From: Burkholderiaceae bacterium
GTDB lineage: Bacteria; Pseudomonadota; Gammaproteobacteria; Burkholderiales; Burkholderiaceae_E
Direction: 5' to 3'
DNA: 64,000 nucleotides
Assembly: GCA_027493945.1 (NCBI GenBank)
Contig: JAOSJU010000001.1
Coordinates: 3,468,484-3,532,483, forward strand
Shown here piece by piece: positions 20,503-32,629 of the stretch (positions within the stretch are counted from its first letter, which is position 1; the number at the start of each line of letters is the position of its first letter). Made by a program: the position numbers and the translations under genes. The notes below the pieces were generated by a model. That model saw only the letters and a list, made by a program, of their open reading frames with translations, searched no databases and was not told the origin of the DNA.

Positions 20503-21313
20503 TCACTCGCGATACCAGACGATCTGGTGCGTGGTCGCCAGCAGCCGCTCGTCGCGGCCCCAGAGCTCGCCGTGCTGGTCGAAGTAGCCGCTCTCGTAGA
20601 CATGGCACTGCGCGGCGCCCAGCATCGGGGCGGAGCCCTGTTCGGCGAGCGCGGCCGCGCCGGCATGGAAGTAGACGTTCAGCGACACGGTGCCCACCGG
20701 CACCAGCTTGCCGCGGCGCAGGAAGATCCTCGGGAAGAAGACGTCGCAGGCCGACGCCAGCGCCGGGAAGTCGAGCGGGCGCGGCGGGTGGTCGGCGATC
20801 CAGCAGGTGCTGCGGCTGTCGGCCGCCAGGTGCTCGAACGGGGGAGCGTTCGAAGCGCAGGTCGTAGCGTCGCGTGAATTCGGGCGCCTGCGCGTGCGAC
20901 AGGCGGGGCAGCGAATCGTGCGGCGCGATCGACGGCGGCCGTGCCTCGGTGTGGCTCCAGACCGGGCGGCGCGTGCCGAATACCGCCATCGCGAGCGCGG
21001 CCACCGATTCGCCGTCTTCGTCCTGCACCAGCGTGGCCGTCCAGTGCTGGGTCGAGCGGTTCGAGCGCATCAGTTGCGTGCGGATGCGCAGCGGCCGCTG
21101 CGCGACCGGGCCGGCGAAGTTCACCGTCAGCGAGACCGGATCGCCGAGCCGCTCGGGCCGCGACAGCAGCGCCTGCAGCAGTTGCGCCGCGGTGATCCCT
21201 CCGTACGGTCCCACCATGTTCCAGTACGCGCGGCTCGCGTGTCCCGCGTAGACGCCGTCTCTCAGCGCCTCGAGGCGGATCGCTTCGTCGAACGGGTGAG
21301 CAGTGGCGGTCAT
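20503..21313 (-). CDS. TesB-like acyl-CoA thioesterase, one apparent frameshift
   Basis: A double hotdog thioesterase-family protein of about 270 residues. The N-terminal half reads WNMVGPYGGITAAQLLQAL and LTVNFAGPVAQRPLRI; the C-terminal half, in another frame, reads STCWIADHPPRPLDFPALAS, VGTVSLNVYFHA and ESGYFDQHGELWGRDERLLATTHQIVWYRE across separate blocks. The break is near 20835-20850, where one missing base in a C run (G run on the + strand) restores PPFEHLAAD. The substrate is unknown. It is convergent with typA, and its start (21313) is divergent from the hemerythrin gene. Confidence 0.75.
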
Positions 21314-21479
21314 CGCGGGCGGCACGGTGCGGCAGGTCCGGGCCGATTGTCGCACGCGCCGGGCGATGGCTCGAAAGGGCCACGCTCCGATGGCTCGTCG
21401 GAGCGATGGCAGCGCATTCGCAGCGACCGAGAATGCGTGGTCGAGCGAACCGCTTCCAACCCCATTCGAGGAGACCGCC

Positions 21480-22238
21480 ATGAGCCCGATCGACGCACAC
21501 GCCACCGCCACCCTGCGCCGCCCCGTGGTTTCGCCAATGCCGCTGGCCGCCGAGGCGCCGCGCCACGACATCTATCTGCCGATCCACAAGGGGCTGCGCA
21601 GCCTGATGGCTGCGATCCTCGTGGAGGCGGGCAGCATGGACTGGCAGGTGCCGGCCGAGCGCGATGCGACGCTCGCGCGGCTCGACGAGTTGCTCGCCCT
21701 TTGCCGCGGCCACCTCGAGCACGAGAACCGCTTCCTGCACACGGCGATCGAGCAGCGCCTGCCCGGCGCCGCGGCCCAGACCGAGGCCGATCACCTTGAG
21801 CACCTCGCCGCGATCGACCGGCTGCGCAGTGGCGCCGACGAGGTGCGCCGGGCCTCGGGCGACGCCGCCGGCGCCGCCTCGCTGGCCCTGTACCGGGACC
21901 TCGCGGTGTTCGTGGCCGAGAACTTCCTGCACATGCAGGTCGAGGAGTCGCGCAACAACGCGTCGCTGTGGGCCGCCTACAGCGACGCGGAAGTGATCGG
22001 GATCCACGACGCGCTGGTCGCGTCGATCCCGCCGCAGGAGATGAGCCGGCTCCTGCAACTCATCGTGCCCGCGCTCGCGCCCGCCGAGCGCGCGCAGATG
22101 ATGCTCGGGATGAGGGCCGGAATGCCGGCTGCGGCCTTCGAAGACGTGCTCGCGATCGCCCGGGCGGCCCTCTCCGGACGCGACTGGAGCAAGCTGCGCG
22201 CGGCGCTCGCGGAGAACCGGAGCGCTGCCGCGCACTGA
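21480..22238 (+). CDS. Hemerythrin domain protein
   Basis: 252 residues. The metal-ligand pattern of a hemerythrin-like four-helix bundle is visible: HDIYLPIHKGLR (first His), HLEHENRFLH, EADHLEHL and NFLHMQVEE. Such proteins bind a di-iron centre and may sense or carry oxygen or NO; the actual ligand is unknown. A GAGGAGA ribosome site lies just before ATG 21480. The C-terminal ~70 residues (MSRLLQLIVPALAPAER...) form a helical extension. Confidence 0.8.
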   Translation: MSPIDAHATATLRRPVVSPMPLAAEAPRHDIYLPIHKGLRSLMAAILVEAGSMDWQVPAERDATLARLDELLALCRGHLEHENRFLHTAIEQRLPGAAAQTEADHLEHLAAIDRLRSGADEVRRASGDAAGAASLALYRDLAVFVAENFLHMQVEESRNNASLWAAYSDAEVIGIHDALVASIPPQEMSRLLQLIVPALAPAERAQMMLGMRAGMPAAAFEDVLAIARAALSGRDWSKLRAALAENRSAAAH

Positions 22239-22368
22239 TGACTGCGTCGCCGATACAACACTCCCGACGAACGGTGCCTTCGCAACGCTTGTTTTTGTTG
22301 GCGTTCCGTGCAAGACGCGTCATGCTTCGCTCCTGTGGAGAGAGCGCGTTTTCCCTCTGAAATCGCGC

Positions 22369-22383
22369 TGTTCGAAACGAACA
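22369..22383. promoter_or_regulatory. 15-bp palindrome upstream of the SWIB gene
   Basis: TGTTCG-AAA-CGAACA is a perfect inverted repeat 30 bp before the SWIB start codon. It looks like an operator, but the cognate regulator is unknown. Confidence 0.35.
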
Positions 22384-22412
22384 TCGCACACATGGATTCA
22401 GGAGGATCGAGA

Positions 22413-22870
22413 ATGGCCACTGCCAAGAAGGCTGCCAGGAAACCCGCTGCGAAGAAGGCCCCGGCCAGAAGCCGGCCGCGAAGAAGGCCGCTGCGAAGAA
22501 GCCGGCCGCGAAGAAGCCGGCCGTGAAGAAGGCCGCCGCGAAGAAGCCTGCGGCCAAGGCAGCCGCGAAGAAGCCGGCTGTGAAGAAGGCCGCCGCGAAG
22601 AAGCCGGCCGCGAAGAAGGCACGCAAGCCGAACGCGGCCTTCATGAAGGCGCTGACCCCGAGTGCCGCGCTGGCCTCGATCGTCGGCGACAAGCCGCTGC
22701 CGCGCACCGAGGTGGTCAAGCGGCTCTGGGACTACATCAAGAAGGGCAAGCTGCAGGACGCGGCGAACAAGCGCCTGATCAACGCCGACGAGAAGCTCCG
22801 GCAGGTCTTCGGCAAGGCGCAGGCCAACATGTTCGAGATGACCGGCCTGGTCGGCAAGCACCTGAAGTAA
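22413..22870 (+). CDS. Lysine/alanine-rich SWIB domain protein, one apparent frameshift
   Basis: The N-terminal half consists of repeated KKPAAKKA-type units resembling histone H1-like tails. The C-terminal half is a SWIB/MDM2-fold domain (LTPSAALASIVGDKPLPRTEVVKRLWDYIKKGKLQDAAN in pieces; LINADEKLRQVFGK; MFEMTGLVGKHLK). It is probably a nucleoid-associated DNA-binding protein. The frame breaks at about 22464, where CCAGAAG should read CCAAGAAG to keep the KKPA repeats in register. The ATG at 22413 follows a GGAGGA ribosome site. About 153 residues when repaired. Confidence 0.8.
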
Positions 22871-22891
22871 TCCGGGCACGCACCGGCCTCG

Positions 22892-22923
22892 AAAAGGGCA
22901 GCCTTCCACGGCTGCCCTTTTTT
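22892..22923 (+). terminator. Rho-independent terminator after the SWIB gene
   Basis: AAAAGGGCAGCC (22892-22903) pairs perfectly with GGCTGCCCTTTT (22910-22921) and ends in T. The YhhN start codon follows within 2 bp, so that gene needs its own promoter or read-through. Confidence 0.85.
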
Positions 22924-22924
22924 C

Positions 22925-23617
22925 ATGAACGAACGCTTCGACACCCGCTGGCGCCGCGGCGGGCTCGCCCTCGCCGCAGCCGCGCTTGCCGCGATCGTCG
23001 GCGCGCTGCTGCGCGAACGAGGCGGCCTCGACGTCTGGACGCTGGTTCACTGGATCGCAAAGCCACTGGCCACCGCGGTGCTGGTGGTGCTGGCGTGGCG
23101 TGTCGGCGAGGCCGGCGATGCGCGGCTGCGCCGCGGCGTGCTCGCCGGTCTCGTCTTTTCCCTCGCCGGCGACGTGCTGCTGATGCTCTCGCCGCGGCTG
23201 TTCGTCGGCGGCCTGCTCGCGTTTCTCGTCGCGCACCTGTGCTACCTGCGCGCGTTCACCGCCGACACGCGGCTGTTCGCGCGGGTGCTGCCGCTGGCCG
23301 CACTCGGTGCGGTCGGGCTCGCGGTCCTCGCCTTCCTCTGGGACGGGCTCGCGCCGGCGCTCAGGGGCCCGGTGATCGCCTACGTCGTGGTGCTGGTGGC
23401 GATGGCGGCGCAGGCGATCGCGCGATGGCAGGAGCACCCGGGGCCGGGCACGCGGATGGCGGCGATCGGCGGCGTGCTGTTCGTGGTCTCCGATGCGCTG
23501 CTCGCGACCGACCGCTTCCGCAGCCCGATCGCTGCCGCGCCCGTCTGGGTGCTGGGCACCTACTGGGCGGCGCAGTGGGGCATCGCGCAGAGCCTGCGCC
23601 GCGCTCAGCGCCAGTAG
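22925..23617 (+). CDS. YhhN family membrane protein (lysoplasmalogenase-like)
   Basis: 230 residues with about seven or eight hydrophobic helices. YhhN/TMEM86 signatures are present: the WIAKPLATAVLV motif, FSLAGDVLLML, and VVSDALLATDRF. Animal members hydrolyse the vinyl ether bond of lysoplasmalogens; the bacterial substrate is unproven. The start ATG sits almost on the SWIB terminator. The 3' end overlaps the convergent LysR gene by 13 bp. Confidence 0.82.
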   Translation: MNERFDTRWRRGGLALAAAALAAIVGALLRERGGLDVWTLVHWIAKPLATAVLVVLAWRVGEAGDARLRRGVLAGLVFSLAGDVLLMLSPRLFVGGLLAFLVAHLCYLRAFTADTRLFARVLPLAALGAVGLAVLAFLWDGLAPALRGPVIAYVVVLVAMAAQAIARWQEHPGPGTRMAAIGGVLFVVSDALLATDRFRSPIAAAPVWVLGTYWAAQWGIAQSLRRAQRQ

Positions 23618-24507
23618 GCCGGGTTGCCGTAGGTGTTCTTCAGGTAGTCGACGAACACGCGCACGCGCAGCGGCAGGTGCTTGCGCTGCGGGAAGACCGC
23701 ATGGATCGCGTTGTCGGGCGCGGCGAACGCGTCCAGGACGCTCTTCAGGCGCCCGGCGCGCAAGTCTTCGCCGACTTCCCACATCGAGCGCCAGGCCAGG
23801 CCGCGGCCGGCCAGCGCCCAGTCGCGCAGGACGGCGCCGTCGTTGCATTCCAGCGTTCCGGACACCCGCATCGACACCAGCCGCCCGTCGATGGCGAATT
23901 GCCAGCCGCGCGCCTGGTTGCCGTAGGTACCGAAGGTCAGGCAGTCGTGCTGCGCGAGCTCGGCAGGCGTGGACGGCGTGCCGTGCGCGGCGAGATAGCC
24001 GGGGCTGGCGACGACGACGCGGCGGTTCTCCGCGAGCTTCAGTCCGACCAGGCTCGAGTCGTCCAGCGCGCCGATGCGGATCGCGACGTCGATGCCCTCG
24101 TTGACGATGTCGACCAGCCGGTCGGTCAGGTCGAGCGAGATCGTCACGTCGCGATGCGCATCGAGGAAGGCCGGCAGCAGCGGAGCGACGTGCGTGCGGC
24201 CGAAGCCGGCCGGCGCCGTCACCCGCAGGTGCCCGCTCGCCTTGACGCCGCCGAGCGACACCGAGGCCTCGGCATCGTAGAAATCGTTGAGCAGCCGCTG
24301 GCAATCTTCGAGGAATGCGCTGCCTTCGAAGGTGAGCGTGATGCGGCGCGTCGTGCGCACCAGCAGCTTGACCCCCAGGCGCTCCTCGAGCGCATCGATC
24401 CGGCGCCCGATCACCGCCGGCGCCACGCCCTCGGCCTGCGCCGCGGCCGACAGGCTGCCGCGGGTGGCCACCGCAACGAAGGTCTCGATCTGCTTGAATC
24501 GGTCCAT
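23605..24507 (-). CDS. LysR family transcriptional regulator
   Basis: 300 residues: N-terminal winged helix ([23 protein letters not shown]...[16 protein letters not shown] in pieces) and a LysR substrate-binding domain of the group that includes AaeR and DmlR-like proteins ([48 protein letters not shown]). It is divergent from the macrodomain gene (115 bp spacer), a typical LysR arrangement, but a link is only inferred. Confidence 0.9.
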   Translation of the reverse strand: MDRFKQIETFVAVATRGSLSAAAQAEGVAPAVIGRRIDALEERLGVKLLVRTTRRITLTFEGSAFLEDCQRLLNDFYDAEASVSLGGVKASGHLRVTAPAGFGRTHVAPLLPAFLDAHRDVTISLDLTDRLVDIVNEGIDVAIRIGALDDSSLVGLKLAENRRVVVASPGYLAAHGTPSTPAELAQHDCLTFGTYGNQARGWQFAIDGRLVSMRVSGTLECNDGAVLRDWALAGRGLAWRSMWEVGEDLRAGRLKSVLDAFAAPDNAIHAVFPQRKHLPLRVRVFVDYLKNTYGNPAYWR

Positions 24508-24622
24508 GCTCGCTCGCGTTTCCGGGGCCGATTATTCCAGAGACGGCGCCTTCACGACGCGCGCAGCGGGGCCGTGCGTCGTGGCTTGCGCGCTTCGGCG
24601 TTGTCGCCGGACAATCGTCGCG

Positions 24623-25129
24623 ATGACAGCGATCCTTCGCGCCGTCCTCGCCGACATCACGACGCTCGACGCCGACGCGATCGTCAACGCCGCGAACACC
24701 ACCCTTCTCGGCGGCGGCGGCGTCGATGGCGCGATCCACCGAGCCGCCGGCCCCGGCCTGCTCGAGGAATGCCGGGGCCTCGGCGGCTGCAGCACCGGAG
24801 ACGCGAAGCTGACTGCCGGACACCGGCTTCGCGCCCGGTACGTGATCCACACCGTGGGTCCGGTGTGGCGCGGCGGCGCGCACGGCGAAGCGGCGCTGCT
24901 TGCGTCGTGCTACCGGCGCTCGATCGAAGTGGCCGCAGCGGCTGGCGTTCGCACGCTGGCATTTCCGTCGATCAGCACCGGCGCCTACGGCTATCCGCGG
25001 CAGGCCGCAGCGGCGACCGCGGTAAACACGGTGCGCGCTGCGGCGGCAGCCTTCCCGGCGATCGAGAAGGTGATCTTCTGCTGCTTTTCGCCCGCCGATC
25101 TCGAAGTCCATGAGATGCTTCTGCCGTAA
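24623..25129 (+). CDS. Macrodomain protein, O-acetyl-ADP-ribose deacetylase-like
   Basis: 168 residues forming a single macrodomain. The ADP-ribose-binding signatures are present: [23 protein letters not shown] and STGAYGYP. Family members (YmdB type) remove acetyl from O-acetyl-ADP-ribose or reverse ADP-ribosylation. ATG 24623 starts directly at the domain. No ADP-ribosyltransferase gene is adjacent, so the partner is unknown. Confidence 0.9.
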   Translation: MTAILRAVLADITTLDADAIVNAANTTLLGGGGVDGAIHRAAGPGLLEECRGLGGCSTGDAKLTAGHRLRARYVIHTVGPVWRGGAHGEAALLASCYRRSIEVAAAAGVRTLAFPSISTGAYGYPRQAAAATAVNTVRAAAAAFPAIEKVIFCCFSPADLEVHEMLLP

Positions 25130-25178
25130 AGCCGGTTTCCCGCGCGTCGCGGCGCGCGCCTGACGAGCCATCGACGCC

Positions 25179-25988
25179 ATGAACCAGGATCCCGTGCTCT
25201 GGAAACTCGACCCGCGCGGTGTCGCGACGGTCACGCTGAATCGCCCCGAGGTGAACAACGCCTACGATGCCGGCCTGCTCGACGGCATCATGGCGGCCAT
25301 GGACGCGCTCGGCGCGCAGCCGTCGCTGCGCGTCGTGGTGCTTGCCGGCGCCGGACGGCACTTCCAGGCCGGTGCCGACCTCGGATGGCTGCAGTGGGTC
25401 GCGCAGGGCTCGCCCGAGGACAACCTGGACGCATCCCGGCTGACCGCCCGTGCGGTGCAGCGGCTCAACGCCCTGCAGGTGCCCACCGTGGCGCTGGTGC
25501 AGGGGGCCTGTTTCGGCGGCGGCACCGGCATCGTCGCGGCCTGTGACGTGGCGGTCGCGGCCGACAACGCGCAGTTCTCGATCGCCGAGACGCGGTGGGG
25601 GCTGATGGCCGGCATCATCATTCCGCAACTGGCCGATGCGATCGGCGCGCGCCAGATCCGCCGCTACGCGCTCACCGGCGAGCGATTCGATGCACACGAG
25701 GCGCGCCGGATCGGGCTGGTGCACGAGGTGGTCGCGGCCGGCTCGCTGGCCGAGGCCGGCGCGCGCGTGGTCGACCAGCTGCTTCGGAACGCTCCGCAGG
25801 CCAACGCGCAGACCAAGGCGCTGGCGCTCGAGCACGCCTGGGGCGACGTGCCCCAGCAGGTCTTCGAGCGCCTGGTCGCGCAGCATGCGGCCAGGCGCCA
25901 GTCGGCCGAGGCAACCGAAGGCTTCGCGTCGTTCCGCGAAAAGCGGCCGGCGAGCTGGTATCCCGGCCCGGCGCCCGAGACCGCGTAG
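25179..25988 (+). CDS. Enoyl-CoA hydratase/isomerase family protein
   Basis: 269 residues of the crotonase fold: TLNRPEVNNAYDAGLLDGI at the N-terminus, the oxyanion-hole segments AGAGRHFQAGADLGWL and GACFGGGTGIVAACDVAVA, and the trimerisation helix region. The sequence resembles methylglutaconyl-CoA hydratase (leucine catabolism) but no other leucine-catabolic genes are nearby. It lies 49 bp after the macrodomain gene on the same strand. Confidence 0.85.
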   Translation: MNQDPVLWKLDPRGVATVTLNRPEVNNAYDAGLLDGIMAAMDALGAQPSLRVVVLAGAGRHFQAGADLGWLQWVAQGSPEDNLDASRLTARAVQRLNALQVPTVALVQGACFGGGTGIVAACDVAVAADNAQFSIAETRWGLMAGIIIPQLADAIGARQIRRYALTGERFDAHEARRIGLVHEVVAAGSLAEAGARVVDQLLRNAPQANAQTKALALEHAWGDVPQQVFERLVAQHAARRQSAEATEGFASFREKRPASWYPGPAPETA

Positions 25989-26028
25989 CTTCGCGTTCGC
26001 CGCGCTCGACCGCAACGAGTACCGACAC

Positions 26029-26646
26029 ATGCACCGCGACGATCCCCTTCACGGCGTTCGCTTCTTCGATCGCCAGTTCCGCGGCCAGGTCGAAGCAGGC
26101 GACTTCCGGCTCAATCCGTTCGAACTGGTGGCGCTCCCGCATTTGCGCGGGCGCGTGCTCGACCTGGGCTGCGGCATCGGCAACCTGTCGATCGAGGCCG
26201 CGCGCCGAGGGTGCCGGGTGCTTGCGCTCGATGCCAGCGAGACGGCAATCGTCTCGCTGCGCGAGCGCGCTTCGGCCGCCGGGCTCGACGTCGACGCGCG
26301 CACGGCCGATCTCGCGGCCTGGACGATCGGCGAGGACTTCGACGCGATCGCCTGCATCGGCCTGCTGATGTTCTTCGACTGCGACACCGCGGGGAGGGTG
26401 CTCCGCGACATTCGCGAGCGCGTGCGCCCCGGGGGCGTGGCGGTCGTGAACGTGCTGTGCGAGGGCACCACCTACCTCGACATGTTCGATCCGTCGGCCT
26501 TCTGCCTGTTCGCCCGCAACGAGCTCGGGCAGCGCTTCGCCGACTGGCGGATCGTCGACGAGCGCGTCGACGAGTTTCCGGCGCCGGGCGGCACGAAGAA
26601 GGTGTTCGCGACCGTCGTCGCGACGAGGCCGGCGCCCGCGGGCTGA
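26029..26646 (+). CDS. Class I SAM-dependent methyltransferase
   Basis: 205 residues of Rossmann-like fold. Motif I (VLDLGCGIGNLSIEAARRG), an acidic residue after the second strand (LALDASETAI) and motif IV-like IACIGLLMFFD are visible. The layout is close to TehB-like and small-molecule methyltransferases; the substrate is unknown. The gene is 40 bp downstream of the hydratase and convergent with prk (5 bp apart). Confidence 0.8.
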   Translation: MHRDDPLHGVRFFDRQFRGQVEAGDFRLNPFELVALPHLRGRVLDLGCGIGNLSIEAARRGCRVLALDASETAIVSLRERASAAGLDVDARTADLAAWTIGEDFDAIACIGLLMFFDCDTAGRVLRDIRERVRPGGVAVVNVLCEGTTYLDMFDPSAFCLFARNELGQRFADWRIVDERVDEFPAPGGTKKVFATVVATRPAPAG

Positions 26647-26651
26647 ACGGA

Positions 26652-27519
26652 TCAGGCGAGCTGCGCGCGCCGGATCTCCATCAGGCGCAGGATCATCGGC
26701 GTCAGGATCAGCTGCATCGCGAGGTCCATCTTGCCGCCCGGCACCACGATCGTGTTGGCGCGCGACATGAACGATTCGCCGATCATCGACAGCAGGTACG
26801 GGAAGTCGATTCCGCGCGGGTTCCTGAAGCGGATCACGGTCATGCTTTCGCCGGCGGTCGGGATGTCGCGCGCGATGAACGGATTCGAGGTGTCGACCAC
26901 CGGCACGCGCTGGAAGTTGATGTCGGTTTCGCCGAACTGCGGGCAGACGTAGTGGATGTAGTCGTGCATGCGGCGCAGGATCGTGTCGGCGACCGCCTCC
27001 TTCGAGTAGCCGCGTTCCTTCGTGTCGCGATGGATCTTCTGGATCCATTCGAGGTTGATGATCGGCACGACCCCGATCTTCAAGTCGACGCGGCGCGCGA
27101 GGTCGACCTCGCCGGTCTTCACGCAGCCGTGCAATCCCTCGTAGAACAGCAGGTCGGTGTCCACCGGGGTGTCGTGCCACGGCGTGAAGGTGCCCGCTTC
27201 CTGCTTCCACGGCGCCGCCTCGGCGTCGTTGTGCAGGTACAGTCGTGTGCGGCAGCGGCCGTCGCGCGCGTAGTTGCCGAACTGCTTCTCCAGTTCGGCC
27301 CACTCGTTCGCTTCCGGCCCGAAGTGGCTCATTTCGCGATCGGCCGCGGCGATCCGCTCCTTCATCTCCTTGCGCTCGTAGCGATGGAACGCGTCGCCCT
27401 CGATCGTGGCGGCGGTGATGCCCTCGCGGCGGAAGATCGTCTCGAAGGTGCGCTTGACCGTGCTGGTGCCGGCGCCGCTTTCGAGCCGGTGACGGCGATG
27501 ATCGGGTGTTTCTGGACAT
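26652..27519 (-). CDS. prk: Phosphoribulokinase, N-terminus disrupted by apparent indels
   Basis: Calvin-cycle kinase converting ribulose-5-phosphate to ribulose-1,5-bisphosphate. SGAGTSTVKRTFETIFRREG (P-loop end), IEGDAFHRYERKEMKERI, LFYEGLHGC and VDLKIGVVPIINLEWIQKIHRD are typical of the proteobacterial class. From the ATG at 27519 the first codons read MSRN, then two small indels (near 27505 and 27481) are needed to give KHPIIAVTGS joined to SGAGTS. The rest is intact to 26652. It is the last visible gene of the cbb operon. Confidence 0.93.
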
Positions 27520-27541
27520 GGCGGTGCGATGGAGGATCGGG

Positions 27542-28579
27542 TCAGGCGCGCACGAACAGCGAGCGCGAGCCGAAGAGCTGCCACGACACGTTCTCGTTCG
27601 GGTCCTCGTGGTAGCGCACGATCAGCTCGACTTCCTCGCGCGAGCCGACGATCACCGGCACCCGCTGGTGCAGCGTGTCGGGCACGACGTCGAGCAGGTG
27701 GCGCGTGCCGGTGACGGCGCCCGCGCCGGCGCGCTCCATCAGGAACGCGATCGGGGCGGCTTCGTACATCAGCCGCAACCGTCCGGGCTTGTACGGCGTC
27801 TTCGTGTCGCGCGGGTACAGGAACACCCCGCCGCGGCTCAGGATCCGGTGCACCTCGGCAACCAGGCTGGCGACCCAGCGCATGTTGAAGTCCTTGCTGC
27901 GCGGACCGGTTTCGCCGGCCGGGCACTCGGAGACGTAGCGCTGCACCGGCTTCTCCCAGAAGCGCTGGTTCGACGCGTTGATCGCGAATTCGCGCGTCTG
28001 CTCGGGCACCCGGATCGTGTCGCGGGTGAGCCGCCAGTGGCCGTCGCGACGATCGAGCGTGAACGCTGCCACGCCGTTGCCGCAGGCGAGCACCATCACG
28101 CAGGCCGGGCCGTAGATGACGTAACCCGCCGCGACCTGCCGGCGCCCCGGTTGAAGGAACCCGGCCGCGCCGGGCGAGGTGCCGCGGAACGGGTGCGGCA
28201 GGATCGAGAAGATCGTGCCCACCGAGATGTTGGCGTCGATGTTCGACGAGCCGTCGAGCGGGTCGAACACCACGAGGTATTCGCCGGTTTCGGCGTGCTG
28301 CCCGGAGATCGACGGCTCGTCGTGCTCCTCGCTCGCCCAGCCGGCGACGTGCCGGCAGCCCGCCAGCGCGCCGGCGATGCACTCGTCGGCGAACAGGTCG
28401 AGCTTGGTCTGCATCTCGCCCTGGCTGTTGGCGTGCTCGGTGTAGCCGTCGAGCCCGGCCAGCTGACCGAGCGCGGCAGCCTCGGCAATTCGGGCGCACG
28501 AGCGCGCCAGCGTTTCGATCGTCGAGGCGAGCGCGGGCGTTTGCGTCGCCAGCCATTCGTGCAGGTGGGTCGGCGTCAT
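27542..28579 (-). CDS. fbp: Fructose-1,6-bisphosphatase class I
   Basis: 345 residues. Removes the C1 phosphate from fructose-1,6-bisphosphate (and often sedoheptulose-1,7-bisphosphate in cbb operons). Metal- and substrate-binding motifs: [22 protein letters not shown] (in two parts [11 protein letters not shown] and SVGTIF), [19 protein letters not shown] and [23 protein letters not shown]. The start at 28579 overlaps the cbbX stop by 4 bp, indicating translational coupling. Confidence 0.95.
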   Translation of the reverse strand: MTPTHLHEWLATQTPALASTIETLARSCARIAEAAALGQLAGLDGYTEHANSQGEMQTKLDLFADECIAGALAGCRHVAGWASEEHDEPSISGQHAETGEYLVVFDPLDGSSNIDANISVGTIFSILPHPFRGTSPGAAGFLQPGRRQVAAGYVIYGPACVMVLACGNGVAAFTLDRRDGHWRLTRDTIRVPEQTREFAINASNQRFWEKPVQRYVSECPAGETGPRSKDFNMRWVASLVAEVHRILSRGGVFLYPRDTKTPYKPGRLRLMYEAAPIAFLMERAGAGAVTGTRHLLDVVPDTLHQRVPVIVGSREEVELIVRYHEDPNENVSWQLFGSRSLFVRA

Positions 28580-29601
28580 CGGGATCTCCCGGCGAGCGGG
28601 CGGGATCGGTCGCCGGATCCCGCGTCGGCATGGGTCGGTGCCGCAGGCGCGGCGAACACGCGGCTGGCGCGGACGTCGGCCTCGGCGATGGTGCACAGGT
28701 CGTCCAGGTCGAGCGCGCGGTCGCGATCGGTGAACAGGCGGCTCGCCTGGCGCAGCCGTGCGCGGTCGAGCGCGTTGCGCACGCTGCGCGCGTTGGCGAA
28801 ATGGGGCTGGGTCACGCGGCGCGCGAGGTACTGCGCGAACGCCTCGCGCGCGCCCGCGCCGAAACGGTAGTTCTGCTGTGCGAGCATCCGTTCGGCGATC
28901 GCGAGCAGCTCGTCTTCCGTGTAGTCGGGGAAGTCGAGGTGGTGCGCGATGCGCGAGCTCATTCCGGGGTTGCTGCGGAAAAAGGTGTCCATCCGGTCGG
29001 CGTAGCCGGCCAGGATCACCACCAGGTCGTCGCGCTGGTTCTCCATCACCTGCAGCAGGATCTCGATCGCTTCCTGGCCGTAGTCGCGCTCGTTCTCGGG
29101 CCGGTACAGGTAGTAGGCCTCGTCGATGAACAGCACCCCGCCCATCGCCTTCTTCAGCACCTCGCGCGTCTTCGGCGCAGTGTGCCCGATGTACTGACCG
29201 ACCAGGTCGTCGCGGGTCACCGCCACCAGGTGGCCTTTGCGCACGTAGCCCAGCCGGTGCAGGATCTGCGCCATGCGCATTGCCACCGTCGTCTTGCCGG
29301 TGCCGGGGTTGCCGGTGAAGCTCATGTGCAGCGACGGCGACTGCGCGGCCAGCCCGAGGTTCAGGCGCAGCTTGTCGATGACCAGCAGCGCCGCGATGTC
29401 GCGGATGCGCTGCTTGACTGGCGCGAGCCCGACCAGTTCGCGGTCGAGCTCGTCGAGCACCGACTCGACCTGGCTGCTCGCGAGCACCTCGGCGACGGTG
29501 CGCGCCGGCGCCGCTGCGTCGGCTGCCGCGCCTTCGTTCGCAACCGGCGCATCCTGCGCCGCGGACGTCGCGCCGGGAATGCGGTAGAGCGGAGCGGTCA
29601 T
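28576..29601 (-). CDS. cbbX: RuBisCO activase CbbX (red type)
   Basis: 341-residue AAA+ ATPase that remodels inhibited form IC RuBisCO by pulling on the large-subunit C-terminus. Walker [10 protein letters not shown], Walker [15 protein letters not shown], sensor and arginine region [19 protein letters not shown]. An N-terminal ~45 residues are Ala-rich and variable, and the C-terminus has an Ala/Pro tail. Lies between cbbS and fbp. Confidence 0.96.
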   Translation of the reverse strand: MTAPLYRIPGATSAAQDAPVANEGAAADAAAPARTVAEVLASSQVESVLDELDRELVGLAPVKQRIRDIAALLVIDKLRLNLGLAAQSPSLHMSFTGNPGTGKTTVAMRMAQILHRLGYVRKGHLVAVTRDDLVGQYIGHTAPKTREVLKKAMGGVLFIDEAYYLYRPENERDYGQEAIEILLQVMENQRDDLVVILAGYADRMDTFFRSNPGMSSRIAHHLDFPDYTEDELLAIAERMLAQQNYRFGAGAREAFAQYLARRVTQPHFANARSVRNALDRARLRQASRLFTDRDRALDLDDLCTIAEADVRASRVFAAPAAPTHADAGSGDRSRPLAGRSR

Positions 29602-29634
29602 TGCGGGTCCCGTCGGGCGCGGCGCTGCGCGGTG

Positions 29635-30069
29635 CTAGTAGCGCTCGTTCTCGGGCCGGTCGGTGGCGTACGCGCGCACCGCGTAGCGCTGCGTGCGCCC
29701 CACCGTCTCGGTGCGCTCGAGCGCGAACCCCGGTTCGTCTTTCGGGCGGTTGACGATGAAGCTCATCGCGATCGACTCCACGCCCGCGCTCGAATCGAAG
29801 GCCAGCATGCGGATGTAGTGGTTGGGGAACGCCTTGCGGCAGCCCGCCAGTTCCATCATCACGCCGGCGGCGTCCTTCAGGTCGAACATCGGGTGCCCGT
29901 ACATCTCCCAGTACGTGTTGCGCGGGTGCGGATCGTCGGTGTATTCGACGCTCCACGCGTAGCCCTTGTTCAGCCCGTATTCCACCTGCATCGAGATCTC
30001 GGCGTCGGTGAGGTCGGGCAGGAAGCTGAACTGCCCCTGCGTCAGGCGGCCGATCGGGTTGCTCATCAT
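29635..30069 (-). CDS. cbbS: RuBisCO small subunit, form IC
   Basis: 144 residues with the long C-terminal extension expected in red-type enzymes (SFIVNRPKDEPGFALERTE ... RPENERY). Core: GQFSFLPDLTDAEI, VEYTDDPHPRNTYWEMYGHPMF and CRKAFPNHYIRMLAFDSS. A second Met follows the first, so the start may be one codon later. It lies 30 bp after cbbL. Confidence 0.96.
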   Translation of the reverse strand: MMSNPIGRLTQGQFSFLPDLTDAEISMQVEYGLNKGYAWSVEYTDDPHPRNTYWEMYGHPMFDLKDAAGVMMELAGCRKAFPNHYIRMLAFDSSAGVESIAMSFIVNRPKDEPGFALERTETVGRTQRYAVRAYATDRPENERY

Positions 30070-30099
30070 GGTTCGGTTCTCCCGGGTGTCGTCGGTGCG

Positions 30100-32625
<2,526 letters not shown>

Positions 32626-32629
<4 letters not shown>

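Noticed and set aside
22239..22412. Small gene between the hemerythrin and SWIB genes
   Set aside because: Short frames there lack a ribosome site and homology; the spacer holds only a palindrome and AT-richer leader sequence.
24623..25129. Macrodomain as part of a DarTG-like defence system
   Set aside because: The protein is a stand-alone YmdB-type macrodomain and no DarT-like ADP-ribosyltransferase is adjacent.
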